The notes: generated by a model not told the origin, from the sequence alone. Positions 18,322-27,251 are shown, counted from the first letter of the stretch. The stretch: DNA of 64,000 nt from Streptomyces sp. DSM 15324 (GCF_001514285.1 NZ_KQ949030.1:1-64000); one strand, 5' to 3'. Program-made: numbers and translations.

Positions 18322-18672
18322 TCACAGCCACCGCTGAGCGGCTTCGACGCTGTCACCGCCGCTCGTGTTGAACGCGATCGCCGCCTTCGGCGCATGCCGC
18401 CGAACCAGATTCACGACCTGCTCAAACAGCGGCATGAGCGGCTCCGGCTTGCGGATCCCACCCCCGATGACGACGACGTCCCAGCTGTGCTCGGACAGCG
18501 CTGCAACGATCGTCGACTCGGCCGACTCGTCCAGCTCGATCAGCGTCATGGACGCATCGATGGCGTGATCGCCGAATCTGGCCAGTTCCTGCTCAAGGGC
18601 CGCTCGGATGGCGTCTCCGTCCATCCCGGGCACTGCACGCGGGTCGATTCCAAGAATTAGAACGCGGGGCAT
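18322..18672 (-). CDS. Passenger gene of the IS21-like element, 116-aa Rossmann-like protein
   Basis: The ATG at 18672 starts MPRVLILGIDPRAVPG. The alternative TTG at 18678 adds two residues. Its start region (GTTCTAATTCTT) is poorer in GC than the surroundings. Alternating beta/alpha pattern includes RVLILGID, TLIELD, WDVVVIGGGIRKPEPLMPLF and HAPKAAIAFNTS, suggesting a small Rossmann/flavodoxin-like fold. The G-x-D-P-R start and GGGIRKP loop look conserved by design. I do not recognise a characterised function. It lies between istB and the right end of the IS, convergent to istB, so it travels with the element. Confidence 0.65.
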   Translation of the reverse strand: MPRVLILGIDPRAVPGMDGDAIRAALEQELARFGDHAIDASMTLIELDESAESTIVAALSEHSWDVVVIGGGIRKPEPLMPLFEQVVNLVRRHAPKAAIAFNTSGGDSVEAAQRWL

Positions 18673-18747
18673 GCTCAAGAAGACGATCAGCCGATCGTCC
18701 AGGTTCCCGACGCACGAAGCCGGTGCCCCCAGCGGAGGGACGACGTC

Positions 18748-18796
18748 CTGGGGAATTACGTGAAGTTAGCCGCGGGGAATTACGTGACCGTCGACA
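18748..18796. repeat. IS21-like right end with two transposase-site repeats
   Basis: CTGGGGAATTACGTGAAG (18748-18765) and GCGGGGAATTACGTGACC (18772-18790) are inverted relative to the left-end repeats. The element ends GTCGACA at 18796 and is followed by GCAGT, the copy of the left flank. Confidence 0.78.
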
Positions 18797-18950
18797 GCAG
18801 TCTCGGTGCAGCGGCGACGGCACGGTTTTGGACGGCCTCATCGGTTCGCAGGTCGTCCCGGCGGTGACGTCGTCACGGTTTTGTCGAGTGCAGTGCTGCG
18901 GGACCTCCGTGCCCGCGTCGAGGGGGTGGAGCCGGATGAGAGGGCTCAGA

Positions 18951-19340
18951 ACGTCAAGACGGTTCGCAGGCCGGTGGGCGACTTCAGGTCGGCGGTGGCC
19001 TCGTTGATCTAGCCCAGAGGACGACGCCGGGTGATGAGCTCGTTGAGCTTGAGGGTCCCTCCAGGCAATCGCGCACCAGAACGGCGAAGTCGCGAGCCGA
19101 ATAGCCGCTGCCCATCGGCGAGCCGGTGATCACCTTCTCCTGGAGGATGATGTCGGCGATGTTGTCGAGGGCACGTGCGCAGGGACCGGGCGCCATGCCC
19201 AGAAGAACCGCGATTCCGCCCGGGCGGGCCGCGGAGACGGCCTGCGCCATGCAGTCCGTCAGACCTGTGCTCTCGAACGTGAAGTGGGCGCCGAAGGGGC
19301 CGGTGACGGCGCGGACGGCGTCGAGCACCTGGACGCGTCT
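18951..19340 (-). pseudogene. 3' fragment of a zinc-type alcohol dehydrogenase (MDR superfamily)
   Basis: On the minus strand the C-terminal coenzyme-binding region can be read: FESTGLTDCMAQAVSAARPG, GIAVLLGMAPGP and LQEKVITGSPMGSGY. After a frameshift near 19060 it reads GTLKLNELITRRRPLG and INEATADLKS with an in-frame stop between. The Rossmann GxGxxG, catalytic zinc and structural zinc regions are missing. It directly follows the toroid-like gene on the same strand and could be the end of the same ancient operon. Confidence 0.75.
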
Positions 19341-19361
19341 TCGGCCGTGCGCATCAATTCG

Positions 19362-20438
19362 TCAGGCGGCGGCGGTGCCGGCGCTCGTAGAGCGCAGGGC
19401 CTGCTCGATGTAGGCCAGCTCCATCACGTGCTCGGCCGTCTTCCAGTACAGGTCGAGCATTCCGGGGCGCGGCGTCGTGAATGACGACGGTGCCCAGGCC
19501 CCGTCGTGGCGCTGACGCCGTACGAACCACTCGCCCATCCGGACCGTCCAGGGGAGGTGGCCGCCGTCCGGGTCGGCCGTGAGCATGGCGGCGGCGCCCC
19601 AGCCGAACTTGCAGATCTGCACGGACGTCAGGTCGTCGTACTGCTCCTCGGTGCCGCCTGTGGTGAGGGCGAGGTACTCGCGGCCCAGCCGGAGCGCGGA
19701 GGCGTCGCTCGTCTGTTGTGCGTATCCGGCGAGGAAGGCGGCGGCAATGCCGGGGTGGAAGTACGCCTGCCGGGGCGCCTGGAAGTCGACCACGCGCAGG
19801 AAGGCTGCCTCGTCCGGGAAGTCGGTGACCAGGGTGTCGCCGCGGCGGCTGGGGAACAGCCGGTGGGGCAGGTCGGGCTGGTCGGCGAGGTTGCGATGCA
19901 GCCACCGGTGGACGCCGTCGGCGGTGTGACGGTCACCAGTGACCAGCGCGGAGAAGCCCAGTTGGGCAGTCTTGAGGTTGTCCTCCAGGGGGTCCTGCGC
20001 GAAGTCGCGAAGGTCGTAGGCTCCGCCCGTGTCGGGGTTCTGGAAGCGCGCGAGCGTGGTGTTGATCGCGGTCGCCGTGTCGTAGCGGCCGAGCAACCAG
20101 GAGGCGATCGCAAGGGGGGAGAGGTGGTAGACGGGGCTGGTGCCGCCGGGGGCGTCGGTAGGGCCGGGGCGGAGGTCGCCTTCGTCGGTGAGGGCCTCGC
20201 GTTCGGCCCAGCCCATCATCGCGGCGGCAGCGTCCGGGGCTCCGCCGACGCACAGGGCCCAGGGGGCGCGCCACCACGAGTTGGCGGTCTCAGCGCCTTC
20301 GGGGCGGCCGTCGTCGGCAATGCGGTCGCGCAGCCAGGCCACCCCTTTGGCCCGTGTCTCGCTGATCCGGGTCAGCAGGTCAGGGGTGGGTTCGGTCGGC
20401 CAGGGGGTCGTTTCCGTATGCGGGGCGAGGGTCGTCAT
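19362..20438 (-). CDS. Alpha/alpha-toroid-like protein of unknown function (358 aa)
   Basis: The ATG at 20438 follows GGAGAAG and overlaps the HtaA gene stop (ATGA). The sequence is helical with repeated aromatic-rich segments (NSWWRAPWALCVGGAPDAAA, LGRYDTATAINTTLARFQNP, DGGHLPWTVRMGEWFVRRQR, DGAWAPSSF). This is reminiscent of prenyltransferase/terpene-cyclase or glycosidase (alpha/alpha)6 toroids. No DXDD motif is visible, so class II cyclase chemistry is not indicated. It is the last intact gene of a P450-ferredoxin-reductase-HtaA operon and probably acts on the same substrate. Fold assignment is an inference. Confidence 0.65.
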   Translation of the reverse strand: MTTLAPHTETTPWPTEPTPDLLTRISETRAKGVAWLRDRIADDGRPEGAETANSWWRAPWALCVGGAPDAAAAMMGWAEREALTDEGDLRPGPTDAPGGTSPVYHLSPLAIASWLLGRYDTATAINTTLARFQNPDTGGAYDLRDFAQDPLEDNLKTAQLGFSALVTGDRHTADGVHRWLHRNLADQPDLPHRLFPSRRGDTLVTDFPDEAAFLRVVDFQAPRQAYFHPGIAAAFLAGYAQQTSDASALRLGREYLALTTGGTEEQYDDLTSVQICKFGWGAAAMLTADPDGGHLPWTVRMGEWFVRRQRHDGAWAPSSFTTPRPGMLDLYWKTAEHVMELAYIEQALRSTSAGTAAA

Positions 20439-20956
20439 GGTGTCTTCTCCAGGACGGTTGTGGAGGAGGGAGTGAGGAGGAGGGTCAGGTCGTCGAATGG
20501 TTCGTCCGCGGGGTAGACCCCGTTGAAGAGTGCGGATCCCTGAGCCGTCAGCCGGACGTGCGTGCCGAGGCAAGAGCCGGTGTCCGTCGGATCGACGGTC
20601 CGCAGGTGGAGGGTGGTCAGCGGAATGCGTTCGGGTGACTGGCCGGGCGGTGCCGCGATGGTCAGGGTTCCTGCGCCGCCGGTGACGGACAGCCAGGGGT
20701 CCGCGATGCTGAGGAAGAGCAGCCCGTAGTGGGCGGCGAAGCGTACATCTCCCCGGAACTTCAGCAGGCCGGTGACCGTGTCGGCGTCGAATGCCGACGC
20801 GTCGTCCGGGCTGAAGAGGAACGTGTGCTCGTCGACGACCGAGGCGCTGTCGACGGTGACCGAGCACCGGCCCTCTGGAGAGCGGGCGATGTAGCGCAGG
20901 AACGGGACTTTGACGCTCCACCGAAGTCCGGGCAGGGCGGCCGGCCCGGCGGTCAT
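20435..20956 (-). CDS. HtaA-domain protein
   Basis: This encodes 173 aa, starting in an ATGA overlap with the reductase stop and ending in an ATGA overlap with the next gene. It matches the HtaA domain pattern: LRWSVKVPFLRYIARSPEG at the N-terminus, then a central LKFRGDVRFAAHYGLLFLSI and ADPWLSVTGGAGTLTIAA. In corynebacteria HtaA domains bind haem at the cell surface. Here there is no signal peptide or C-terminal anchor, so the protein should be cytoplasmic. Related cytoplasmic single-domain forms occur in actinomycete oxidation operons. Its role beside a P450 could be haem-related or substrate handling. Confidence 0.75.
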   Translation of the reverse strand: MTAGPAALPGLRWSVKVPFLRYIARSPEGRCSVTVDSASVVDEHTFLFSPDDASAFDADTVTGLLKFRGDVRFAAHYGLLFLSIADPWLSVTGGAGTLTIAAPPGQSPERIPLTTLHLRTVDPTDTGSCLGTHVRLTAQGSALFNGVYPADEPFDDLTLLLTPSSTTVLEKTP

Positions 20957-22208
20957 GCCACTGCCTGCCGGGGATCGTTGTCGGCGATGAGCTTCTTCAA
21001 AGGCACCGTGATGTCAGCGGCCGCTTCGGGCGGGATGGTCCGGCCCCCGGCCAAGGCGGAGCGTACGGCGAGGAAGTCGGTCGGCCGGTTGACGAAGTCA
21101 CCGGCCACCAGGTGTCCGCCGCGGTAGTAGAGGACGGCGAACTTCTCCGTGACCGGGTCACCGCGTACGACGTACCGGTCATGGCCGGTCGAAAGGCCCG
21201 CCACCTGAAGTTTGAGGTCGTACTGGTCGGACCAGAACCAGGGCACGGCCCAGTAGGGAACCGGTCTGTGGGCGAGCAGGGCGGCGGTCCTCGCCTGCCG
21301 ATGGCGGTGTTCACCGACTCGAAGCGGATCCGGGCCGGGCCGTCGGGGAACTCCACCGGCGGGGGGCAGGCGACGCAGTCGCCTGCGGCGACCGTGGTGC
21401 CGTCGGAGGTGAGGCCGTACTCGTTGACGACGATGCCGTTGTCGACGGTCAGTCCGAGCTGCTCGGCGAGTTCGGTGCGGGGCACGGCACCGATCCCGAC
21501 GATCACCAGATCGGCCGTCAGCACGCTGCCGGCGGGGAGTTCGGCGCCACGGACGCGCCCGTGACCGTCGTCCAAGAGGCGTACCGGCGGCGCTCCGAGG
21601 TGCACTCGCACCCCGCGCCGGGTGTGGGCGTCGAGGAAGAACTTGCTGGTCGGGACCCCTACGGCTCGTTCGAGCAGTCGGTTGTCGGCGAGGGTAACGG
21701 TGACCTCGCAGCCGAGCGACCGAGCACTGGCCGCGACTTCGAGTCCGATGAAGCCGCCGCCGATGACCAGGACGTCGACCGCCTTTGCCAGGGCCGCACG
21801 CAGGGCGAGCGCGTCGTCCGTGTCCCGGAGGTAGTGGACGCCGGCCAGATCCGCGCCGGGGAAGGGCAGTCGGCGCGGGCGGGCGCCCACAGTGAGCGCG
21901 AGCCGGTCGAACGCGAAGCTACGGCCGGAGTGCGCGTACGCGACCCCCGCACCGCCGTCGCCCCGGTCGACCCGGATGATGCGTTCCCCGAGCACCAGCT
22001 GGATGCCCTGGTCGGCGTAGAACGCCTCCGAACGCAGTGCGATCGCGTCGGGCGGTGTCTCCGCTTGCAGGAGGGTTTTGGAGAGCGGTGGACGCTGGTA
22101 GGGCGCGTGCCGTTCGGCGCCGACCACCGTGATCGGGGCCGTGTAGCCGTACTCGCGGAGCGAGCAGGCCAGCTGGATGCCGGCCTGACACGCCCCCACC
22201 ACGAGCAC
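20953..22208 (-). pseudogene. Ferredoxin reductase (FAD/NAD-dependent), one-base frameshift
   Basis: The first 300 residues are a typical rhodocoxin/putidaredoxin-reductase-like enzyme: LVVGACQAGIQLACSLREYG (FAD), PYQRPPLSK, VLVIGGGFIGLEVAASARSL (NAD), and VAAGDCVACPPP. At about 21290-21300 the frame shifts (GGCAGG where GGCCAGG would keep it). The C-terminal part WFWSDQYDLKLQVAGLSTGH continues in another frame to TGA at 20953. The annotated start is the GTG at 22208. A stop lies close upstream, so no longer form exists unless ATT is used. It should pass electrons from NAD(P)H to the neighbouring ferredoxin, but as read it is truncated. Confidence 0.85.
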
Positions 22209-22250
22209 GCCGGTGTCGCGCGGGGCGACGGCGGTGCTGTTAATGGCGTG

Positions 22251-22574
22251 CTACTCCTGGGCTTCCGGGGTGGTGACTCGCAGATCGCCGAGCTCTTCGG
22301 AGAGCTTGATCTGGCAGGACAGCCGGGAGTTGGGGCAGCGGTCGACGACCGTGCCGTCGAGCATCTCGTCCTCCAGGCCGCTGACCGGTTCCAGCCGGTC
22401 CAGGTCGGTTTCGTCCACGAAGACGTGACAGGTGGCGCAGGACAGGACGCCGCCGCATTCGCCGGTGATGCCGGGGACGCCGTTGCGGACTGCGGTCTGC
22501 ATCACCGAGTCGCCGGCCAGGCCGTCGACGACGCGGACCTCACCGGCGTCGGACACATAAGTGACCTTGGGCAT
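22251..22574 (-). CDS. [2Fe-2S] ferredoxin (putidaredoxin type)
   Basis: This encodes 107 aa with GGAGGTG before the ATG. Cluster ligands are visible as C-x5-C-x2-C in GECGGVLSCATCHVF and a fourth Cys in DRCPNSRLSCQ. The family shuttles electrons between the reductase and a class I P450. It lies 42 bp before the reductase and directly after the P450 fragment. The gene is intact. Confidence 0.9.
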   Translation of the reverse strand: MPKVTYVSDAGEVRVVDGLAGDSVMQTAVRNGVPGITGECGGVLSCATCHVFVDETDLDRLEPVSGLEDEMLDGTVVDRCPNSRLSCQIKLSEELGDLRVTTPEAQE

Positions 22575-22579
22575 GTTCG

Positions 22580-23060
22580 TCACACCTCCGTCGGGGTCGA
22601 AGTGGGAGTGAAGGTCGCGGGGACCGAGATGTAGCCGTGTGCGCCCCCGATGCTCGGGTAGCCGACCACGGCGTCCGGGTCGATGCGCAGGTCCGGCAGC
22701 CGGGTGAGGATCGTCTCCAGCATGATGTCGATTTCGGCCTTGGCCAGGGGCGAGCCGAGGCAGCGGTGGTGTCCGGTGCTGAAGGAGACGTGGTCGCGCG
22801 CGTTGTCCCGCTCCTCGAGCCGGTCCGGGTCGGGGAACTTCAGCGGGTCGCGGTTGGCGCCGGCCATCCACATGAGGACGCGCTCCCCACGGGCGATCGG
22901 CTGCCCGAGGATCTCGGTGTCCCGTACGGCGGTACGGGCCATGCCGGTCCCCGGTGGCCAGAACCGCAGGAATTCCTCGATGGCGTTCTTCCGGTAAGCG
23001 GCGTCTGTGCGCACCCCTTCCGCCTGGTCCGGGTGCTGGGTGAGATGGATCAGCGCACTT
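22580..23060 (-). pseudogene. C-terminal part of a cytochrome P450
   Basis: The fragment begins around the I-helix end (SALIHLTQHPDQAEG) and contains the ExxR region (EEFLRFWPPGTGMARTAVRD), then the haem loop FSTGHHRCLGSPLAKAEIDI with the cysteine ligand. The N-terminal half of about 200 residues is missing. Upstream DNA instead encodes a piece of an MmyB-type regulator, so a deletion fused two unrelated genes. Without the substrate-recognition half the P450 cannot work, although ferredoxin and HtaA genes downstream are intact. Confidence 0.88.
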
Positions 23061-23061
23061 G

Positions 23062-23358
23062 CGGTAGCCGGGGTCCAGGAAGATCAGGCGCGCCCAGTTG
23101 CGCTCGCGCGCGGGCAGCTGTGATCAGTCATCGAAAAGGTGCCGCCGCCATCCCATTCCACGCCAGTATTTCGGCGCGGCTCCCGATGACATACGCGGGG
23201 ACGCCTGCGATGGAGTCGAGCAAGTGGCACAGGCAACTGCGCACTCTTTGCGCCTTGGTCGCAGGCCTCTCCACGTCACTGGGTTTGAGTCGGGCGCGGC
23301 GGCCGCGCAGCACATCGCTCAGCTCAGCACTGCGCTCCAGGGCCACGCCGGCGTCCAC
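23062..23358 (-). pseudogene. Remnant of an MmyB-type XRE regulator
   Basis: On the minus strand pieces of a regulator common in Streptomyces can be read in order: LERSAELSDVLRGRRARLKP (HTH start), then DSIAGVPAYVIGSRAEILAW (start of the MmyB ligand-binding domain). In another frame NWARLIFLDPGYRKC follows, running into the P450 fragment. The recognition helix region and most of the ligand domain are deleted. It is dead and marks the deletion boundary. Confidence 0.7.
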
Positions 23359-23476
23359 AGCGGGAACGGGCTCCGGGTCACGGGGTTCATTGCGAGCACG
23401 CCTGGTCGGCGCTTCCTGTCCCCGTCAGCGTCAGGAGGCGCTTACTCGTACCATCGGGAGGCGGACCCGGCAGCTG

Positions 23477-25843
23477 TTACTCCCATGCAAGCTCACGTGC
23501 GGCCAGTGCCTGTTCGGCCCAGATGATCTTGCCCGTCGGCGTGTACCGCGTGCCCCATCGCTCGGTCAGCCGGGCGACCAGGAACAGTCCACGGCCGCCC
23601 TCGTCGTGCAGCCGGGCGCGGCGCAGGTGCGGGGCCGTGGTGCTGCCGTCCGAGACCTCGCAGATCAGCGAACGGTCCTTGATCAAGCGCAGTCGGATCG
23701 GGCCGGAGCCGTACCGGATCGCGTTCGTGACCAGCTCGCTCACGACCAGCTCCGTCGTGAACGTGGCCTCCTCCAGCCCCCACGCACTGAGCTGGTTATC
23801 AACCTGGCGCCGTGTGCCTGCCACGACAGCGGGGTCGCTGTTGAGCTCCCATTCGGAAACCTGGCCGTGGTCCAAGCCTTTGGTGCGCGCCATGAGGAGA
23901 GCGACGTCATCGCTGGTGGGGCGGGAGTGAAGCGTGTCCAGCACGGCGTCGCACATGCTCTCGAGCGAAGCGCTGGGGCGCCCCAGCACTGCTTTGAGCT
24001 CATCGAGACGCGGATCCACGTCCTGGTCGCGGGATTCGATCAGCCCGTCGGTGAAGAGCGCGAGGACGCTCCCCTCGGGGACGGCGACTTCGGTCGCCTC
24101 GAACGGCAGGCTTCCCAGGCCGAGGGGTGGGCCAACAGGGAGATCGACCACTTCGGCCTTGCCGCCGGGGCGCACGAGGACCGGAGGCGGGTGTCCGGCG
24201 GCGGCCATCGAGCACACCCGGGCGGCCGGGTCGTACACGACATAAAGGCACGTGGCTCCGACGCCGCCCGGCAGCTCATCGGTGCAGGTCTCATTCGTCC
24301 CGGGGGTCACCACGTCGTCGAGGTGGGTGAGCAGTTCATCCGGCGGGAGCTCGATGTCGGCGAGCGTGCGTACGGCCGTACGCAACTGCCCCATGGCAGC
24401 GGAGGCGGTGATGCCGTGGCCCACCACGTCGCCGACGACCAGTCCGACACGGGCACCGGGAAGGGGGATCACGTCGAACCAGTCCCCTCCTACATCCGCT
24501 CCGGCCCCGGCGGGCAGATAACGCGCCGTGGTCTCCACGGCCGAATGCGAGGTCGAGCCATGCGGCAGAAGGGTGCGCTGCAGCGCCTCTGCTATGCCGT
24601 GCTCACGGGTGAACTGGCGGGCGTTGTCCAGACAGATCGCCGCACGGGCGATCAGGTCCTCGGTGACCGTGAGATCGTCGGTGGAAAAGGGCTCGTGCGC
24701 CGGCGTGTAGCGGAGGAACAGGGCCAGGCCCAGAGTGAGACCGCGCGCACGGATCGGTACAGCGATCAGCGAGTGGGGCTCGTCCCGGGACAGGCCGGCC
24801 GCTGGTCCAGAGGCGTCACCGAACCAGTGATCTATCTCCGAGGCTCCGACACGCAGGAGTTCGGCGCGGTCAGCGGCCAGACACCGGGCGATGCGTGAGG
24901 ACTCGGGATGCACCGTCTCGACGGAGGCGGCAGGTTTCCCGCCGGCCGGCTGCGGAGGAGGGTCCGCACGGCGCAGCGCCACGGGGCCGGACAGGACGGG
25001 AGCGGGCAGTTCTCCGTGGAATATGACCTCGCACAGATGGATGCTGACGGCGTCCGCGAAGCGTGGTACAGCGACCTTGACCACTTCCTGGGCGGTTCCC
25101 GTGACATCCAGGCTCGCACCGATCCGGGTTCGTGCCTCGCTCGTCAGCGCCAGGCGCTCCCTCGAACCATATTGCTCCGAGTAGTCGTATGCCGCACAGC
25201 CCACCGCGCGCACTCGGCCGACGGAGTCCCGCAGCGGGAACAAGTCCGCGGCCCACGCATGGGCCTTCGGCTCACCCGGGACTTTCACGAACCTCTCTGT
25301 CGTCTCTGGTTCGCCCGTCGCGGCTACCCGGCGCACACGCCGGACATCTTCGGCGATAACAGCCCCCGGCACCGCCTCGGTGATGAGCCGTGCACGGACG
25401 TCGTCCTCGCTCAGCCCCGTGAGCCGGCACATCGCTTCGTTGTTCCTCAGAACACGGGCCTCGCCGTCAATGATCGAAATCGCGAGCGGGAACTGATCGA
25501 ACAGCCAGGACATCAGCGCGTTGTCGGGCGCCTGCTGCTCCGCCCCGTCATCGACCGTCACCAGGAACCCAACGCGCTGATCCTCTACCGTCAGCGCAGT
25601 GATCTGCGTCGGCGCGTCGAAGGTGTGGCCGTCTTTGTGCCGAGGTACTCCGTCGGCCGTGTACAGATCCGCCAGTTCCAGACCAACGGCTTCCTGCCGG
25701 GACCATCCCCACAGCGCCTGAGCACCGGCGCTCCATAGAGTCACCGCACCTCTGCCGTCCGTGGCGAGGACAGCATCCGTTGAACGTGCTGCCGCCAGCA
25801 CTTTCGGAGAGAGCCGACCGGATGCCGTGGTGCCTTCCGTCAT
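23477..25843 (-). CDS. PAS-GAF-SpoIIE phosphatase with C-terminal ATPase domain
   Basis: This encodes 788 aa. The ATG at 25843 was chosen because the upstream extension is Arg/Pro-rich and unlike the family. Order: PAS (about 15-110, VLATDGRGAVTLWSAGA), second PAS (115-235, SIIDGEARVLRNNEAMCRLT), GAF (240-440), PP2C/SpoIIE domain (450-650, metal-binding GADVGGDWFDVIPLPG and VGDVVGHG). A GHKL ATPase follows (670-785, N-box VSELVTNAIRYG, G-box GGRGLFLVARL). Such proteins dephosphorylate anti-anti-sigma factors and, through the kinase-like module, bind them, linking a sensed signal to sigma factor release. It is intact and stands alone. Confidence 0.92.
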   Translation of the reverse strand: MTEGTTASGRLSPKVLAAARSTDAVLATDGRGAVTLWSAGAQALWGWSRQEAVGLELADLYTADGVPRHKDGHTFDAPTQITALTVEDQRVGFLVTVDDGAEQQAPDNALMSWLFDQFPLAISIIDGEARVLRNNEAMCRLTGLSEDDVRARLITEAVPGAVIAEDVRRVRRVAATGEPETTERFVKVPGEPKAHAWAADLFPLRDSVGRVRAVGCAAYDYSEQYGSRERLALTSEARTRIGASLDVTGTAQEVVKVAVPRFADAVSIHLCEVIFHGELPAPVLSGPVALRRADPPPQPAGGKPAASVETVHPESSRIARCLAADRAELLRVGASEIDHWFGDASGPAAGLSRDEPHSLIAVPIRARGLTLGLALFLRYTPAHEPFSTDDLTVTEDLIARAAICLDNARQFTREHGIAEALQRTLLPHGSTSHSAVETTARYLPAGAGADVGGDWFDVIPLPGARVGLVVGDVVGHGITASAAMGQLRTAVRTLADIELPPDELLTHLDDVVTPGTNETCTDELPGGVGATCLYVVYDPAARVCSMAAAGHPPPVLVRPGGKAEVVDLPVGPPLGLGSLPFEATEVAVPEGSVLALFTDGLIESRDQDVDPRLDELKAVLGRPSASLESMCDAVLDTLHSRPTSDDVALLMARTKGLDHGQVSEWELNSDPAVVAGTRRQVDNQLSAWGLEEATFTTELVVSELVTNAIRYGSGPIRLRLIKDRSLICEVSDGSTTAPHLRRARLHDEGGRGLFLVARLTERWGTRYTPTGKIIWAEQALAARELAWE

Positions 25844-26029
25844 AGCGCCTTGCCTGCGTCGGGGCCGCCGGGGGCGGCCACCCCCATCGTCATCCAGGGG
25901 GCTGACCCTGGCAAGGCAAGCTGCCCGGAACAGCCGCCGGCTCGCGACCAGGCCCACGGCTGTGGAAGAGAGCCCTCCTGTCCGTTCAGCCCGCGGCTGT
26001 CACCGCCTTGGGCAGGCAATCGCGTTCGA

Positions 26030-26180
26030 CTGGGCCGACCAGCATGCGGCCCAGTCGAACGCCGGACACCGCGAGAAAGTGCTCACCACGCTGGCCGGCG
26101 ACCTGGACCTGGAGATCCCCAAGGTCCGCACCGACAGCTCGGTTCGCCGTCCCATGGCGCGCTCGACCAGGGGCCGTTGA
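26030..26180 (+). pseudogene. IS256-type transposase fragment
   Basis: About 45 residues (HREKVLTTLAGDLDLEIPKV, then RTDSSVRR) match the N-terminal part of Mutator/IS256 transposases, where RNGxxxKTxxTxxGxxxLxxPRxR is a hallmark. Neither start nor catalytic DDE core is present. It is a relic between the phosphatase and the glycoside locus. Confidence 0.6.
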
Positions 26181-26243
26181 TGGAGGGAGTTGCAGGTGAA
26201 GCCGGCCCTCAGTCCCTCCGACGGGCCCCGCCGAGTCACCGGC

Positions 26244-27251
26244 TCACGGACGAACCTCGATCCACTTGGCCAGCACCTCGAGTGCCTCTTGGCCGTCCGG
26301 GGACTCGGGCCTGTCCAGGGAGCCGTGTGACGCACCGGTGAGCAGGTGGCGCTCACACGGCAGGCCTGCGTCGGTCAGCTGGCGGGCGAAGAGGTCCGCC
26401 GAGGGTCGTACCGTGTCGTTCTCGCAGTCCAGGAAGAGGGTGGGGGGATGGCCGGGGAGCGGGTCGCCCAGCCCGGCGAAGGCTGCCGGGTCGTTCATAT
26501 GGTCTGGGCCGGCGTAGTGGAGGTTCTTCTCCGTCAGCCAGTGCGGTTCGAAGCTGGTGCCGTCGGTGGCCTCCCGTATGGCGGCCAGCTCTGCAGGGTC
26601 CCAGTCGGGGATTCCGCTGTGGAGGGAGGCGTAGGCCAGGATCAGTGTGCGCGGGGTCGGCTGCTTCTGGTCGAGGAGATGCCGGGTGGCGGTGGCGACC
26701 AGGTTGCCGCCGGCGCTCGCGCCGCCGAGGTGGAGCGTGTCGGCCGTGGTGCCGAGGGCGTCGGTGCTGTTCTCGACGGCCCAGTGCCAGCCGGCCAGCA
26801 CGTCGTCGCGGGGCACGGGATAGCGCACGCCGTGCAGGGCCTTGCGGTAGTCGAGGGCGAGCACCGGAATGCCCCGGGCGGCGAGGGCGAGGCCCACCCA
26901 GTGGGACTCGTGCATGTCGAGGCTGCCGCTGACGTAGGCGCCGCCGTGGACCCAGACCAGTGCCGAAACGACCGGCTTGTCCGGATGGCGATACACCCGG
27001 GCCGGTACCCCCGCCGGCCCGAGGCGCAGGTGGCGAACCGTCACCGTTGCCAGCTCCGGAAAGCGTGCGACCAGATCGATCGGATTGTGCTGGTCCATGA
27101 CGCGTTCTGCGGCTGGTCCCAGCCCTTCCAGGAGGGCCACGAACTCGCCGAAGGGCGGTAGCACGGCCTTTCCGCCCTGCGCCCCGCGTCGCAGGACCGA
27201 CCCCAGCACCGGCGCGGGGAGTCGGCGCAGGACCTGTCCGGCGAGCTTCAT
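26244..27251 (-). CDS. HSL-family alpha/beta hydrolase (esterase)
   Basis: This encodes 335 aa from the ATG at 27251. A GTG at 27341 would abut the GH78 stop. It has the hormone-sensitive-lipase oxyanion motif VHGGAYVSGS (HGGx) about 75 residues before the nucleophile elbow GGASAGGN (GxSxG). Asp (DCENDTVRPS) and His (GASHGSLD) complete the triad. The enzyme should hydrolyse short-chain or aromatic esters in the cytoplasm. It lies 90 bp behind the GH78 rhamnosidase on the same strand and is probably co-transcribed, consistent with deacylation of acylated plant glycosides. Confidence 0.87.
   Translation of the reverse strand: MKLAGQVLRRLPAPVLGSVLRRGAQGGKAVLPPFGEFVALLEGLGPAAERVMDQHNPIDLVARFPELATVTVRHLRLGPAGVPARVYRHPDKPVVSALVWVHGGAYVSGSLDMHESHWVGLALAARGIPVLALDYRKALHGVRYPVPRDDVLAGWHWAVENSTDALGTTADTLHLGGASAGGNLVATATRHLLDQKQPTPRTLILAYASLHSGIPDWDPAELAAIREATDGTSFEPHWLTEKNLHYAGPDHMNDPAAFAGLGDPLPGHPPTLFLDCENDTVRPSADLFARQLTDAGLPCERHLLTGASHGSLDRPESPDGQEALEVLAKWIEVRP

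Larger units (their letters stand above)
11606..18796 (+). mobile_element. IS21-like element with nested transposon and passenger gene
   Basis: The left end reads TGTCAGCGGTCATGTAATTC and the right end, reverse-complemented, reads TGTCGACGGTCACGTAATTC. They are thus near-matching inverted termini ending in TGT/ACA as in IS21. Each end has further copies of the AATTCCCC block (three left, two right). The element is flanked by the 5-bp direct repeat GCAGT (11601-11605 and 18797-18801), a target-site duplication in the IS21 size range. It contains istA, istB (split by a Tn554-like insertion), a strong hairpin and a minus-strand 116-aa gene. Without the inserted transposon it would be about 3.2 kb. 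Confidence 0.85.

Noticed and set aside
18806..19012. Small plus-strand frame right of the IS21-like element
   Set aside because: It overlaps the alcohol-dehydrogenase remnant on the other strand and has no independent support.
25132..26243. Possible genes between phosphatase and esterase
   Set aside because: Only the IS256-type fragment can be supported; other frames are shadows or Arg/Pro-rich noise.
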